Assembly (NCBI GenBank): GCA_032871835.1
Contig: CM065299.1
Location: 45,520,706 to 45,584,705, forward strand
Source: Dipteronia dyeriana
Lineage: Eukaryota > Streptophyta > Magnoliopsida > Sapindales > Sapindaceae
Reading direction: 5' to 3'
Length of the DNA: 64,000 nucleotides
The notes under the pieces are model-generated. The model was given only the letters and a program-made list of their open reading frames with translations, was not told the DNA's origin and did not search any database. Shown piece by piece: positions 43,654-56,759 of this stretch (position 1 is its first letter; the number at the start of each line of letters is the position of its first letter). Both the position numbers and the translations under genes were made by a program.

Positions 43654-45957
43654 TGAAATACCCTACAATGTGTATGTCTATAAACCTAAAGGGGGGGGGG
43701 GGTGGTGAATAGGTTTGAATCAAGTCAATTACCAATTTTTCGTGATCAGTCAATATTCAAAATTCACCCAATAAAACAAACATACAACATCAAGTGTAAA
43801 GTGCGGAAATATAAACAACACAAGATGTATACTTAGAAACCCTCCAAATGGGAAAAACCACGGGCTGTTAAGGAACCACACTCGATCGTAGAAATCCACT
43901 ATATGAGTAAAAAGTTACACCCTCAAGTGATACTTGGACTCTCACTCTCGACAACCTCAGGCTACGGTCACTACCACTAACCACTAACCACTATTGGTTC
44001 AATCCCTAGTGATATCCCCTGATACACTAATCTTGGCTTGAGCACCTCTTACTCTACCCCACGGGCCTTTTACAAGTGATACCTGACCAATTGCTTGTCA
44101 ACCCACCCTTGGTTGTAAGACTTGAATTTCTTCTGCAACTTAACCTAGAAGCCACAAGACTTTAACTCATTGAAGTGAATTAAAAGTCTAAGTGTGAACA
44201 TGTAAATGATGCTTAACGTAAATTATGCTACAAAACACAAAATGCTCAAGTAGGAGTCAGTAGGAACAAATCCAAGTTGTCAAATGTCTAAATCCAAAGC
44301 AAAAAGACTTAGCTAGATGTTATCAATAACAACAATCCTAGCTATCACAAACAATCATAATGAATCAACAAATATGCGCTTACAATGTATTCAACATATA
44401 CTTAGTATATATTCAAGTGGTTGAGACAAAGCATTTAGCCACAAAATAAATGCAAGTCTTAGACCAATGTCTGTCAATAACAAACTCAATTAGTTGTGTA
44501 GAGATTTTCTAACAAACTAATTATCACACAAACATCACATAAACATTCAAAAGCTTAACAAGTTGATTAATGAACAATCTATCATCCTAGTCAACAATAA
44601 ATAACACAAGAATGTTTAAGACCTAGCTTTTAGGCAAAAATGACCAATTCAATTTATGTATCAAAATACAAACCCAATCATGAAATCATTCAACAAAAAT
44701 ATGCATTCAAAAATGATTTCTATAAATCCTAAGCAACAAAAACGAACTATAGGAGTTTAAGAACAATAATCAAAGATAAAAGTTTGTTCTTACTTACCAA
44801 GTCATGAATGATGAAGACCCATGTCTAAAGATGATCAATAATGCATGAAGGATGATGGGTTTTGGGTTTGGAGAGTTAAGGAACCACTCTTGGAGGTTCT
44901 CTCTCAAGGGAATATTTTCTCACACTAAGAAATGATTTGGAAGCGCTTAAAAACAAGTGAGGAAGATGATGACATGTATATATGTGCCATAGAGCAAAAC
45001 CATGTCATGTTGAAAAATGCTCGAAATTTACTTAGTGCACTAATGATCTGCGTCGGTCGACAAGTGCCACACCAGCGCATACCTGCTGTCCAAGAGGCGA
45101 TGGAGAGGGAGCTTGTGGACTGGCACAGCCGTAACAGCTCAACAACCCAAGATTCGAGCGACCCAAAATGTGACCAAACGATATTAAAACCTTACATATA
45201 TTATACCGTTGGAAAGGTATGGAAGTTTAATTTCTAATCCAATTTACAAAACATGATTTGGATGTCTGTAGCAAGAGTTATGGTTATTTGAGTGACCAAA
45301 TGTCAGAAACGGACAACAACAGAGTTGCCCTGTTTTTGTGTTCACTTTGGAGATTTCAAAACCAATCCAAACGGTCATGAAATATTATGAATAATATACC
45401 GTTGGAAAGGTATGGGTGTCTAGGGTGTACATAAATTTGAAAAATTATTTTGAAGCATTGTATAAAATGATATGATCGTAAGACCATATAAAGGTTGGTT
45501 TCAAAAAATATTGAAATCAACTCTTTTGAAACTAGACACCTTACTCCATATAACCAAACCAAGAGAAGATTAAGACCTTCTCAAATGGTCACTCAACGCG
45601 CTAAAACAAGCACATCATTGTGCAAGCACGGACATACCCGATTAAACAACGGAATACAAATTAAACACATAACAACAACAGTTAAGACCAAGAATGAAGT
45701 GCAAGTGTGATTGTGAAGATATGAACATATATATACAATATCAATACAAATGAAAGATCAAAAAAACATGCATGAGGTGTAAGTGTGCACCTAAACTCTT
45801 TAAGAGACAAAGTCAAGTAAATATACCTTTTTCTCTTGAAGTCAAAGAGATGCTTGGAAGCTTGCTAGTGAAGACCTAAGCTACCCGTTACACAATCATC
45901 CCCAATATGGTGTATTTTGTCATGAAATAAGCCAATCATAAAATTGAGGTCCTTACA
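43654..45957 (-). repeat. 3' LTR of element H
   Basis: TGAAATACCCTACAATGTGT ... GAGGTCCTTACA on the plus strand. G run of 12 (43691-43702). TATA-like ACATATATAC on the sense strand near 44975-44986. The motif ataccgttggaaaggtatgg occurs twice, near 45204 and 45399. Open stretches such as 44932-45237 are not kept in the other LTR. Confidence 0.9.
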
Positions 45958-45971
45958 ATCTCCCCTTTTGG
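45958..45971 (-). promoter_or_regulatory. Polypurine tract of element H
   Basis: Sense strand GCCAAAAGGGGAGAT directly before the LTR start TGTAAGG. Confidence 0.85.
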
Positions 45972-47169
45972 CTATTTCATGACAAAACAACCACTCACAA
46001 ATAAATCCTCACAATGCAAAAATAAAGCTATTGTCCATGAGATTAATTCTACATTGCAAAAGAGATCCTACAATCTAAATCTTCAATATCTTCAATCTCT
46101 TTGTAGAATTATCATTGTACCTACACACAATAGCAATAAACACTTTCCAAGAATATGTGCTTGTGAGGTGAACAAATATAAAAAGCAATTGTAGTTAATA
46201 AAGCAATATAAACAAATACTTGTGCAATGCTCTCCCTAAATGGGTTAATCTCTCTCATGATCTCTCCCCAAAGGATAACCAATGCTCCTCCTATATTTCT
46301 CAAGACTTCTCCCTCTTTTTGTCACGAGATAGGCAAAGGAGCTCCCCCTATCGGGTTGCTTTAGCAAAGAAAGATATTAGCAGAATTACGATGCATAATC
46401 ATATAAATGAACTTTATACAACATAAGTAATTGAGAGAGATTCAAGGAGTCAGATTTAAAGAAAAATCTGTGACAATGATGCTTTGCAAGCAAATGGCAT
46501 TCAAATCCAAAACAAGTGGTATTTGGCAAAGCAAATATCAAAAGGGTTTCCAAAAGAATTCAAACCAATTTGTACCCTTTTGTCATAAGCAAACAAGATA
46601 TAGTTTCCAAAAAAGGTTGAAAATAAAGCAACTATATCAATCCTTAAAGGCAAATCAAGACATTGGATAAAGAGATCCTATTAGATTTTTCCGGATAATT
46701 ATCCCAATGATAGTTGTCTTGTTTCACCATTAAGAAAAGAGAGAAGACTATTTTGGATATAAAATCCTTATTAATTGCATGGATACAAGATCCTTATTGA
46801 TCAGTCTTCTCATTTGCACTCACACACATTTGCATTAAAGCAATCAAACTTAATTCATGCATGTCATTTTAAGCATGTCATAAAAAGCAAGTTCACATGT
46901 CATGGAGATAAATTATAGGTCATTCAAATGTACTTTCCCAATTAATTCTCCTAGTCCAAAAATGCACGTTTGAACATAAATATGACATGAATTGCAAGTA
47001 AAGGAATGGTGCACACTTATTAAAAGAAACATAAAAGTATATATGTGCAACCAAGAATCTCAAGCAATTAATAAAAGAGCATAAAATTAATCAACTTTTT
47101 GCTTATAGCAAATCGTGCAAGTTTGCTCTTTTTGCTTGAGCTCCCCAAATGGGGTCAAAAACAACCAAG
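45972..47169. other. 3' untranslated region of element H
   Basis: No gene seen. Where an autonomous Sirevirus would have pol, only this 1.2 kb of AT-rich sequence remains. Confidence 0.6.
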
Positions 47170-48692
47170 TCAATGGGAGGCATAAGCCCCTATAGACATA
47201 CCAAGTCCAATGGACCTAGTTGCATCTATGGGTGTCATATGGGAACTAAGGTAAGCGGGTTCATTCTTTCTAACCCACCTAGGTTCCACTTTATCATTTT
47301 TAGTGGTCAAAGACATTTTTCTAAGTTCTCTAGGTTCATGGAAGATTGCCCTCTTTTTCAACCGTTTATCTTTTATGCTCTCTAACCCACACCTCTCAAT
47401 GTATTTAAAGCACTTTGGTCTTAAGTGACCAATCATACCATAAAAATGACAAGTAGGTACAAATGTATACCATTGCATTATGATCTTATCAGGACATCAC
47501 CATGTTGATAAGGTTGTCTTTGATGGTGCATCGGTTTGTTTCTCCTTGGAGCTTGAGCCGATTGGTGGCACCTTTGTGGGTTTGCTTGTCGAGGTGGTTA
47601 AGGAGGTTGAACTTACCTCCTTCGTTGGTCATGTATCTTGTGATCACCTCCTTTCCTCATAATTGGCTTGTTAGAGGAGGTGATTGACTTCTCAACATCT
47701 TATCCTTTCTTCTTGGATTGCCTATGATTTTGTTGAGTTGCCAAGGCTTGTGTGGACTTTCCTTGAGTTAAAGATTTCTTGGATGATGCTTTGGTCTTGC
47801 CTTGAGCTTGAGGTTGTTTGATCTTGGCCTTCTTTAATTCTTCAGGGAACCTCATCTGTCTCTCCTTGACAATCTTTAAGGAGTTTTCTTTGTTTCGAAG
47901 CTCATCTTTCATTACCTTCATCTGTTGGTTGCAATCTTCAATCTCTTTCTCATACTTGGACACATCAATCTTGTCCATTATTAAGTAGTCATCAATGGAG
48001 GTCACTTTCTCCATGATCTTCAATTTGGAGATAAGAATGGATATGTCTTCCATTTGCTCATACATGATCTCTTTGTACCGATGAAGTTGATTTTGACAAT
48101 TTTGCTTGCTTTCTTCAAGGGTACAGATATTTTCCTCTGAGGAAATCTTCCACATTCTCAATGTCTCATTCTCCTTGGAGAGCTCTTCATTTTGCTTCAA
48201 GACTTTGAGATAAGTCAATTGACACGCATTAATTGAGTCAAATTACTCATCAAGGCATTTGCCTTGGTCACTTGTTGCCATACTAATGTTTTCCTCTTCT
48301 TTAGGATCAACTTTTACAACCTTCTTTCCTTCATCACCTTGTACAAATGAAGCCCCAAAATATGTGAAGTTAGGCACATACTCTTCACTTTTCTTGAACA
48401 AGGTCTTCTTGTTTACCACCTTCACTTTAGAGTTCATTCTCTTCTCCTCCTTCACATTAGAGGTCATACTCTTCTTTTGAGATTTTGAGAATCTCCTAAA
48501 TCTCTCGACCATGAGAGTCATCTTCTCATCGGAGTCATATGTCTCCCTCTCAACATTAGAGGTCACCAAAGCAAATCCCACTCTAAGTGTTTCACACTCA
48601 CACATAGTGTTTAGTGAATGAATGAGTGCAAATGAAATGCAAAGATCAAAATGCACACAAATGCAAGACACACAAACAAGAGCTTGGATCAC
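47170..48692 (-). pseudogene. gag: Truncated Sirevirus-like gag of element H, broken
   Basis: The N-terminal UBN2 core is missing: the frame begins near the primer site and enters at ERETYDSDEKMTLMVERFRR, a region that in full-length gag precedes the first knuckle. YFGASFVQGDEGK stands where that knuckle should be. After an in-frame TAA (CLDE*FDS) follows a coiled coil (48218-47900), a Gln/Lys/Ser-rich stretch, and in another frame the second knuckle PTCHFYGMIGHLRPKCFKYI (second Cys replaced by Tyr), then VEPRWVRKNEPAYL to a stop at 47170. It presumably cannot form particles by itself. Confidence 0.8.
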
Positions 48693-48711
48693 CTAAGTAT
48701 GTCTAGGAACC

Positions 48712-48726
48712 CACTCTGATACCAAT
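48712..48726 (-). promoter_or_regulatory. Primer binding site of element H
   Basis: Sense strand ATTGGTATCAGAGTGGGTTC beside the LTR end GGGTATTTCA; a standard iMet-type site and the best preserved in the window. Confidence 0.9.
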
Positions 48727-51033
48727 TGAAATACCCTACAATATGTATGTCTATAAACCTAGAGGGGGGGGGGGGGGGGTGAATACATTTTAATCAAGTC
48801 AATTACCAATTTTTCTTGATCAGTTAATATTCAAAATTCACTCAATAAAACAAATATACAACATCAAGTGTAAAGTGCGGAAATATAAACAACACAAGAT
48901 GTACACATAAAAACCCTCAAAATGGGAAAAACCACGGGATGTTAATTGAGCCACACTTGATCACAAAAATCCACTATATGAGTAAAAAGTTACACCCTTA
49001 AGTGATACTCAGACTCTCACTCTTGACAACCTCAGGCTATGGCCATTACCACTCACCACTCTTGGTTCAATCCCTCGTGATATCCATGATACACTACTCT
49101 TGGCGTGAACACCTCTACTTTACCCATCGGGACTTTTAAAGTGGATACCTGACCAATTGCTTGCCAAACCACCCTTGGTTGCAAGACTTGAATTGCTTAT
49201 GCAACTTTACCTAGAAGCCACAAGACTTTGACTCAGTGAAGAGAATTAAAAGTCTAAGTGTGAACATGTAAATGATGCTTAATGCAAATTATGCTAGACA
49301 ACACAAAATGCTCAAGTAGGAGTTTGTAGAAACAAATCCAAGTTGTCAAATGTCTAAATGCAAAGCAAAAAGACTTAGCTAGATGTTATCAATAACAATA
49401 ATCCTAGCTATCACAAACAATCATAATGAATCAACAAATATGCGTTTACAATGTATTCCACATATACTTAGTATATATTCATGTGATTGAGACAAAGCAT
49501 TTAGCCACACAATAAATGCAAGTCTTAGACCAATGTCTATCAATAACAAACTCAATTAGTTGTGAAGAGATTTTCTAACAAACTAATTGTCACACAAACA
49601 TCACATAAAGATTCAAAAGCTTAACAAGTTGATTAATGAACAATCTATGAACCTAGTCAACAATAAATCACACAAGAATGCTTATGACCTAGCTTTTAGG
49701 TAAAAATGACCTAATCAATTAAGCTACCAAAACACAAACCCAATCATGTCATCGTTTAACAAAAATATGCATTCAAAAATGATTTCTACAAATCCTATGC
49801 AACAAAAACGAACTCTTGGAGTTTAAGAACAATAATCAAAGATAAAAGTTTGTTCTTACTTACCAAGTCATGAATGATGAAGACCCGTGTCTAAAGATGA
49901 TCAATAATGCATGAAGGATGATGGGTTTTGGGTTTGGTGAGTTAGGGAACCACTCTTGGAGGTTCTCTCTCAAGGGAATATTTTCTATCACTAAGAAATG
50001 ATTCGGAAGTGCTTAAAAACGAGTGAGGAAGATGATGGCATGTATATATGAGCCATAGAGCAAAACCATGTCATGTTGAAAAATGCTTGAAATTTACTCA
50101 GTGCGATGGTGATCTGCGCCGGTCGACAAGTGCCACACCAGTGCATACCTACTGTCCAAGAGGCATTGGTGAGGGCTCTTGTGGTTTGGCACATCAGCAA
50201 CGGCGCAACAGCCTGAGATTCGAGCAACCCAAAATGTGATCAAATGATATTGAAACTTTTCATATAGTACACCGTTGGAAAATTATGGAAGTTTAATTTC
50301 TACTCCAATTTACAAAACATGATTTTGAAGTCTGTAGAAAGAGTTATGGTAATTTGAGTTACCAAATGTCAGAAACGAACAACAACAGAGTTGCCCTATT
50401 TTTATGGTCACTTTGGAGATTTCAAAACCAATCTAAACGGTCATGAAATATTATAAATATTATACCGTTGGAAAGGTATGGGTGTCTGGTTTGTATAGAA
50501 ATTTTCCAAACTAATTTTAAAGCATTGTGTAAAATGGTATGATCATAAGAACTTATAAAGGTCAGTTTTGAAAAACATTTAAATCATTTAAATCAACTGT
50601 TTTGAATCTAGACACCTTACTCCATATAACCAAACCAAGAGAAGAATAAAACCTTCTAAAATGGTAACTTAACATGCTAAAACAAGCACACCATCATGCA
50701 AGCATGGATGTACCTGATCAAACAATGGAATATGAATTAAACACACAACAACAACACTTATGACCAAGAATGAAGTGCAAGTGTGATTGTGAAGAGATGC
50801 ATATATATAAACAATATCAATACAAATGCAAGATCAAAAAATTATGCATGAGGTGTGTGTGTGCACCTAAACTCTTCTAAAGACAAAGTCAAGTGAATAT
50901 ACCTTTTTCTCTCGAAGTCAAGAAGATGTTTGGAAGCTTGCCAATGAATACCTAAGCTACCCATTACACAATCATCCCCAATATGGTGTAGTTTGTCAAG
51001 AAACAAGCCAATCATAAAATTGAGGCCCTTACA
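48727..51033 (-). repeat. 5' LTR of element H
   Basis: Partner of 43654-45957; G run of 16 (48764-48779) against 12. TATA-like region near 50040-50050. More diverged between its two LTRs than element F. Confidence 0.9.
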
Positions 51034-51038
51034 TATTA
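51034..51038. repeat. Target-site duplication of element H, right (TATTA)
   Basis: Exact match to 43649-43653. Confidence 0.9.
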
Positions 51039-51264
51039 TATAGAGAGATCAACCATGAGAGAGCCTAATACATGTGAGGAATTATTTTTCATAAAATCAA
51101 TCAATCAAAGATCATCAAATAGTCCTAGAATCAAAGCTAGCACAATACAATCCTAAACATGTGAAAACATAGGCAAATCAAAACCTAACTCAACATGTGA
51201 GATTTCAATTGAAACTCAATCTAGCATTAAATGAGTTAAAAACTCAAATCAAAACAATCACAAG

Positions 51265-51321
<57 letters not shown>

Positions 51322-52413
51322 AACATTGAAAAAACCAAGGCAATTGATGAAGTTTTAAAAGAAAACTTTGAGAGTAAATCAATATCTTAGTTGATTTGCT
51401 GCAGTCCGATTTTATTAAAGATTGACTCCAAACAAAGCAATGAAATTAACTCAAACCTTCAGAGAAAAGATGTTGGATGAATAGAAAAACACTCTTAACT
51501 TTGAATCACTTAAATCATAGTTCAAATGAAGAAGTTATGGTGTTTGAAAGGTGAGAAAATGTGAGAGAAAATTCTGCACTCAAATTTTGAATCTCTTTTT
51601 AGAATGAAAAGTGAGAGGGATAGGATATATAAAGGAGATGGAAAAGAATTCATGTGAAATGACCAATTAGGGCATGAAGGCGCCATCTCGGAAAAGAGTG
51701 CTTGGTTGCACTTCTTTTCCTTGCACGTTCCCTTAGTGTTCTTCGACCGTACTCCAGCCTCTGACTTGGGAATGTGACTTCGTTTATTTATTACGAACTG
51801 TAACTCTCTTATGGACAAGGACATTTAATATAATCCACCCAAAAAATAAGAATTCAACTTGGTATTCAAATACAAAGACAGTGTACTCATAATGACTAGA
51901 AAGTATCATATATTTTGACTTATAACTTGAAATTGAAAGTGTGCGTAACCAAAGTGTTTGGAACTCAATCAAGAATGATTTAAGACTAAAATCAAGTTCA
52001 ATATCCATATTTTACAAACATTTACATACAAAAACACAATTCACACTAGAATGCAAACTACATAGACATAGTCTCCAATCATGCATTTTCCAAAACATGT
52101 TACTTTCATACCGATGCATGAGAATTCAACTTTAAGTGTGTGAATCTGTTACAAATAGGGCACAATGATCCAAGGACACATGTGAATGAATTGTGTGTAT
52201 GTGCCTAAGCCTTCTAAGAGAAAGATAAGATCCTTATATACCTTTGTAGAACCATATAGCATCTTTTCTCATTGAAGACTTTGTACTTGCTTTAACTAGT
52301 TGTTATTATTCCTTGTTTGAAGCTTGAATCATCATGAACCTAAACAACTAAATCATTACAAGTAAACATCATTTTGATATGGAATTAATTCCAACATAAT
52401 CTAAAATCTACCA
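51039..52413 (-). repeat. 3' LTR of element G, second piece
   Basis: Resumes the B-type LTR (gagagagcctaatacatgtg) and ends AAAATCTACCA. Includes the purine block with sense-strand TATA-like CTTTATATATCC (51622-51633) and a CA microsatellite. Confidence 0.88.
51269..51312. repeat. (AC)n microsatellite followed by (AT)n
   Basis: About twenty AC units and then atatatatat, at a place where B's LTR has only acacatatatatg. Confidence 0.92.
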
Positions 52414-52428
52414 ATCTCCCCCTTTGGA
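52414..52428 (-). promoter_or_regulatory. Polypurine tract of element G
   Basis: Sense strand TCCAAAGGGGGAGAT directly before the LTR. Confidence 0.82.
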
Positions 52429-52872
52429 AAAATTCCATGTCAAAACACCTATACATTTATTACAAATATAAAAATGAAGATAGGTCACAAAATCACTCCC
52501 AAACATTACAATGAGTAAGATTCCTAGAACTAATCTTCATCAACTCTTGAACTTCATCTTGATCTTCTCTTAAAGCAACCTATAAATCATCTCAAAGCAC
52601 AATGCATATACAAGAAAAAAAAACAAATGACAACGTATAATATGGAAAGAGTATACAATAAAAGTCCACAAATACATGTATCTCCCTCTCAATACATGCC
52701 AAATCACAAAAATTCTTAACCAAATCATAAAACTAATTATTACAAGCCATTAAGTTCAAAAGTTTACAAAACAACATAAAAAGAAACTAAGCAACTAGCA
52801 TATACTCCTTCTCCCCCTTTTTGACATGAAATGTCGCCAAAAGGTTAAGAAATGTACCTCAAAGATCAAATA

Positions 52873-53949
52873 CTAGCCACTTGTTCCATCAAAGAAAGTC
52901 GTGCGAGTAGTCGATCTAACATAATGCTTGAGTGGCGGTCTTGAGCTTGAAGCAATGTACTCCTCCAACTCTTTAATCCTAGCATCTTGTTGAATAACTA
53001 CTGAGTTCTCAACCTTCTCTTTCAATTGTATAGCCCAATCCGTAAGAATACTTGTGCTATTCACATGACTATCAACTTGAGAACTACTAAATAGTTCAAA
53101 AGGATCACAAGTCATACCCTTATTCTTATAGGACATGTAAGACACACGCTTATCACAATATTTTTCCATGGGTTGAACTAACACATCATCTTCGATATTC
53201 TTTATCCACAAGCTAAACACAATGAAGTAATAAACCCTGGTAATGCAAGCTTTTTATCACCTATAGTAGAGAAAGCCGCACTATCAATGTAATACATGAG
53301 AAAATTTCCAAGGTTTATCGGTTGATTAGTTACCAAGGCATACACTATTTTGATCTGGTCCTTATTCAACTCGGTTGAATTCGAAGTTCTAATAATGTTA
53401 GTGCAAATGAATAAATGTCAAAATGCAATAGCCTTAGTTAACTCATGTTGACTAATGTATGCCCTATTTTTCCACTCAAAGGAAGCATTGTCACAAAGAA
53501 TTCTACCCATGATATTTAGATTCTCATAACATCCACATCTAGAAAATTAGAATCTATATCATTAGATAGCCCAAGAAATTTGTTAATGGTCTTCGGGTTG
53601 ACTCTAAATACAATGCCCCTTATTCCCATCAAAGCATCTAATAAGGTGTCACTTTCCTTATATTCATGATAAAGCTCTCTAACAAGAGTATCATTTACAA
53701 CTCTTAGCATGCTCACCCAAGATTCCCATTTCCTATCCTTTAAGTAATTAAGAACATAAGAATCTTTACACTTACAAAAGTCAATGCCTCTCTCTTGAAA
53801 TATCTTCTTTGTTACAAAGATCCCTAAATCTTTTGTCCTTGAAGTTTTGGATCCTTTTGAGGTAGACTTGGCTTTCACAATGGGATTTGATTGATTTCCA
53901 CTTCCGATAATCTTAGTTCTTTCTATTTTTCTTGTGTAATAAGATGATT
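52873..53949 (-). pseudogene. PF20167-like ORF of element G, frameshifted
   Basis: Closely similar to B's 5749-6810. The start codon has become ATA (KIERTKI in place of MGRTKI). KIFQERGIDF keeps the codon that is a stop in B. LLDALMGIRGIVFRVNPKTI and NKFLGLSNDIDSNFLDV are clear; a missing base near 53526 shifts the frame, and another change near 53200 splits the middle (53516-53221). The C-terminal part from MFSLWIKNIEDDVLVQPMEK to 52873 is open. Confidence 0.8.
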
Positions 53950-54079
53950 TATACATACAACCAAAGTGAGTGAAAACAAAACAGACACATTAGTCATAAA
54001 AGTATAAAACCAAAGGCATATGACTTAAGAATGAATCATCATGCAAGACAAAGATAGTGTGTAATATCTTATAAGTATC

Positions 54080-56261
54080 TATTAATAGCAAAATTTGGCT
54101 AGAGACCAAATAAGAATTTCCCAATTCCTAGCCTTCCCGCAGGAGTCAAAATTCGGGCTTATATGACGGGGTATCAAGGTCCTCGAGGTCGAGCAACCAC
54201 ATGATGGAAGCAAGGTGAGGCCGCCCATACCATCTGAGCATCTCGCACGTATCCAGGCTTACCAAATAAAGCCCGACGAGACCGCGTCAAGCTCCTTATG
54301 CCAGGATAAAGCCCGAAGCTAGGTCGATGTGAAAAGACCTGGGTCCGCCGATATCAAGGTAACTCATCTAGAGCTTGCTACTATCTCTACTTTCACTACG
54401 AAACCTTCAAGGTGCCGAACTTGTCTTGCAAAGGCCCTCCTGCCTCGTCGAGGTATAATCTCTACCTGTCCGAGCGTTAAAGGAAGGAGCCCGTAAAGCC
54501 TCATCGTCACCAAAAAGTGCTAAGATCCACTGTAGATCCTGACATGGTTAAATCAAGTAGCAAGAGCAGTACTCGAGCGTACCTCTCTACCCTTCCAGAA
54601 ACGAGCCAAGGTCGCCTGTTTATGGCAAACACCTTACCATGGCCTGCTAGCCAAGCCCGCTATTCCGCTAATTACAAGGTTGGAACCCAATGGGATATTT
54701 CGCCTCTAAAATGGTTAGCACAAGCTCCATGGGAAGACCAACATCTAGCTCCGTGACAATCTAGAGGTCCCCGGAGGACCTCGCCAGTGTAATAGATCCT
54801 AGGGTAACTCGCCCTTAAGAAATAACAAATGTCATCTCGGGTAACCTCCATGAAGTACCTTTCCAAAGTGACAAGCAGAACTAGAGCTCTCATCTCGGCA
54901 ACGTAGGAAGAGAGGATTGACTTCCATGACATTTAAAGTACCATTAATGAGGTCAACTGTATTAATAGAGGCAGTCAACCCAATTAATGACATGATCAAC
55001 ACCATTAATAAAGAGAATATTCAACTCTTTAATGGCCGTCATTAGTGAAATTGTCCAAAGAAGAAATAAACACCTTTTCCTCCAAGATATCCTCCAAAAC
55101 CTATTCTTTGGGGTCAACTATAATAGAGAATCCAGCTTATCAAGGAAAGAAAAGTCTGAAGAGGAAACAAACACATCCCCTCTGAGATATTAGCCACGAT
55201 ATGATAAACTACATTAAAGGAAGAATCGTACTCAATAAGGAGAGAGAGATTTAAGAATCCTAGATTTGCACGCCAAGGTAGTCACCATTTATAAATATGC
55301 CTGTAAAAGGCATAGAAATGATAATCCGATGAATGACAGAAGACAGACATGCTTCGCTAAAAAGATCTCTCGACATCATCAATGTATGTGTTACCTTTAC
55401 CTAGAATATACTGGTATCGGTCTACATTCGACCACCATTGTAAGCTCTCTGGAGCGGCTACTTTGTATTACATTCACCATTCTTGTAAGCTCCCCGGAGC
55501 ATTCTTTGATATACACATAAGGAAGGGTATTCCCCCTTCCTCTGGATACTGCCTTCGGGTTTTTCAGCATGTGATCATTCGTGATGCTTTTTCCCCCTTG
55601 GTCAGTCCACCTCCCTCTACAAAAGATTTGTGCTTCTCTTACTTATGTCTTGTGTAATGCATGCGTATATGAGTGCGAGCTAGTTTCCTACCTCGCTGGA
55701 CCTAGTGCTTTTATCTTCCCATCTACATGCTAAAATCGCATATTAAGATTAGGAGAAATCACCAGACCTAATTGAAGGAAGTCGATGGGCTCTCATGCAT
55801 CATCTCTATGGCGAAAATCGAGCTCTCCGACACTGGAGCTAGATAAGCCCCCTCTTTACTTGCTATCTAGGTTGGGGAATTACAGGAAGGAATCGGACTC
55901 CAGAACCGAGCTCCAGGTACCATGACGGGCTCCAACCCCGATCGAGGAACGAGGACCAGGACCAGGACCAAGATCAACCCCTTCACACCAACAAGAGAAC
56001 CTTAAGCTCCCTAGATTTACTTCATAAGCACGAAGCCTGACGGGATAGATGGCTTGTCTCCTCGAGCTCCCAGATCTACCACATAAGCGCGAAGCCCGAC
56101 TGGCGAGATGGCTTGTCTCCTACCTCCGATTTCATCCTCTTTAATATTCATACAAGATCAGGTCAGGTATTAACGGTACTGACCCTGGCCACCACTTTCG
56201 CGGTAGTGGTCTCGAGGGTGTTAATAGGGATTTCTCATCTCGGGTAAATTTCCCGTTAACA
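54080..56261 (+). repeat. 5' LTR of element I
   Basis: Starts TATTAATAGCAAAATTTGG (the other copy TGTTAATAGC, so the terminal TG is lost by one G to A change) and ends CCCGTTAACA. The TATA position reads ctctacaaaagatttg (about 55614-55629) where the 3' LTR has ctctataaaatatttg. About 65 bases present in the right LTR near 62125-62190 are missing here, while 27 bases near 55482-55510 are missing from the right one. Confidence 0.85.
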
Positions 56262-56263
56262 CT

Positions 56264-56283
56264 TTCTGGCACCGTCTGTGGGA
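56264..56283 (+). promoter_or_regulatory. Primer binding site of element I
   Basis: ctTTCTGGCACCGTCTGTGGG begins two bases after the LTR end. Confidence 0.8.
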
Positions 56284-56759
56284 AGTTTCCACACCCCTTT
56301 TGAAAGCCTCTATGTTTCTACATGAGTATCATTATACTATCGAGGTAACAGATTCATTATTCATGAATATCATTTACTATATACGATGTCTTTTCTCCAT
56401 ACTTGTCTACATCGCCTATGCATCGCATGTGGTGCTCATTTTATCATTTAACGAGTTTCGTTCATTGTGGAGCAAATATGGTACGTGGGATTCCTGGTGG
56501 AACCAGTTCATTATGCTACTCCTATGAAGTGAACCTGCTCAGATAATCGTGGAGCTCCAATACAGTAGCTCCTCGCTTAAAGATCTCCAATATAGCTGAA
56601 CCATTATGATACATCGAGAGCTACTATACAGTAGAACTGCACCTCTCCTGCTCTTCTTCAACAGATTCGCTCCGCCACCAGTGTATCATCTATCCAGCAG
56701 ATCCACAATGCTTCGACCTGTTCATATGGATCCCCTCATGCCTCCAAGTTCGCCCTTCG

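Larger units (their letters stand above)
43654..51033 (-). mobile_element. Element H: gag-only Sirevirus-like copia element
   Basis: 7.38 kb: LTRs of 2.30 kb, a 2.77 kb interior with a truncated gag and no pol, classic primer site TTGGTATCAGAGTGGG and polypurine tract AAAAGGGGAGAT. TATTA duplication. Non-autonomous; the same signals as B/G suggest a shared mobilising partner, although its LTR sequence is different apart from the outer GGGGTGAATAGG motif. Confidence 0.9.

Noticed and set aside
44932..45237. 101-codon ORF in H's 3' LTR
   Set aside because: Lost in the other LTR (50000-50240) by several changes; no known domain.
55266..55657. Plus-strand ORFs in element I's LTR (also 62788-62979)
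   Set aside because: Similar in both LTRs only because the DNA is similar; indels change frame and no family is recognised.
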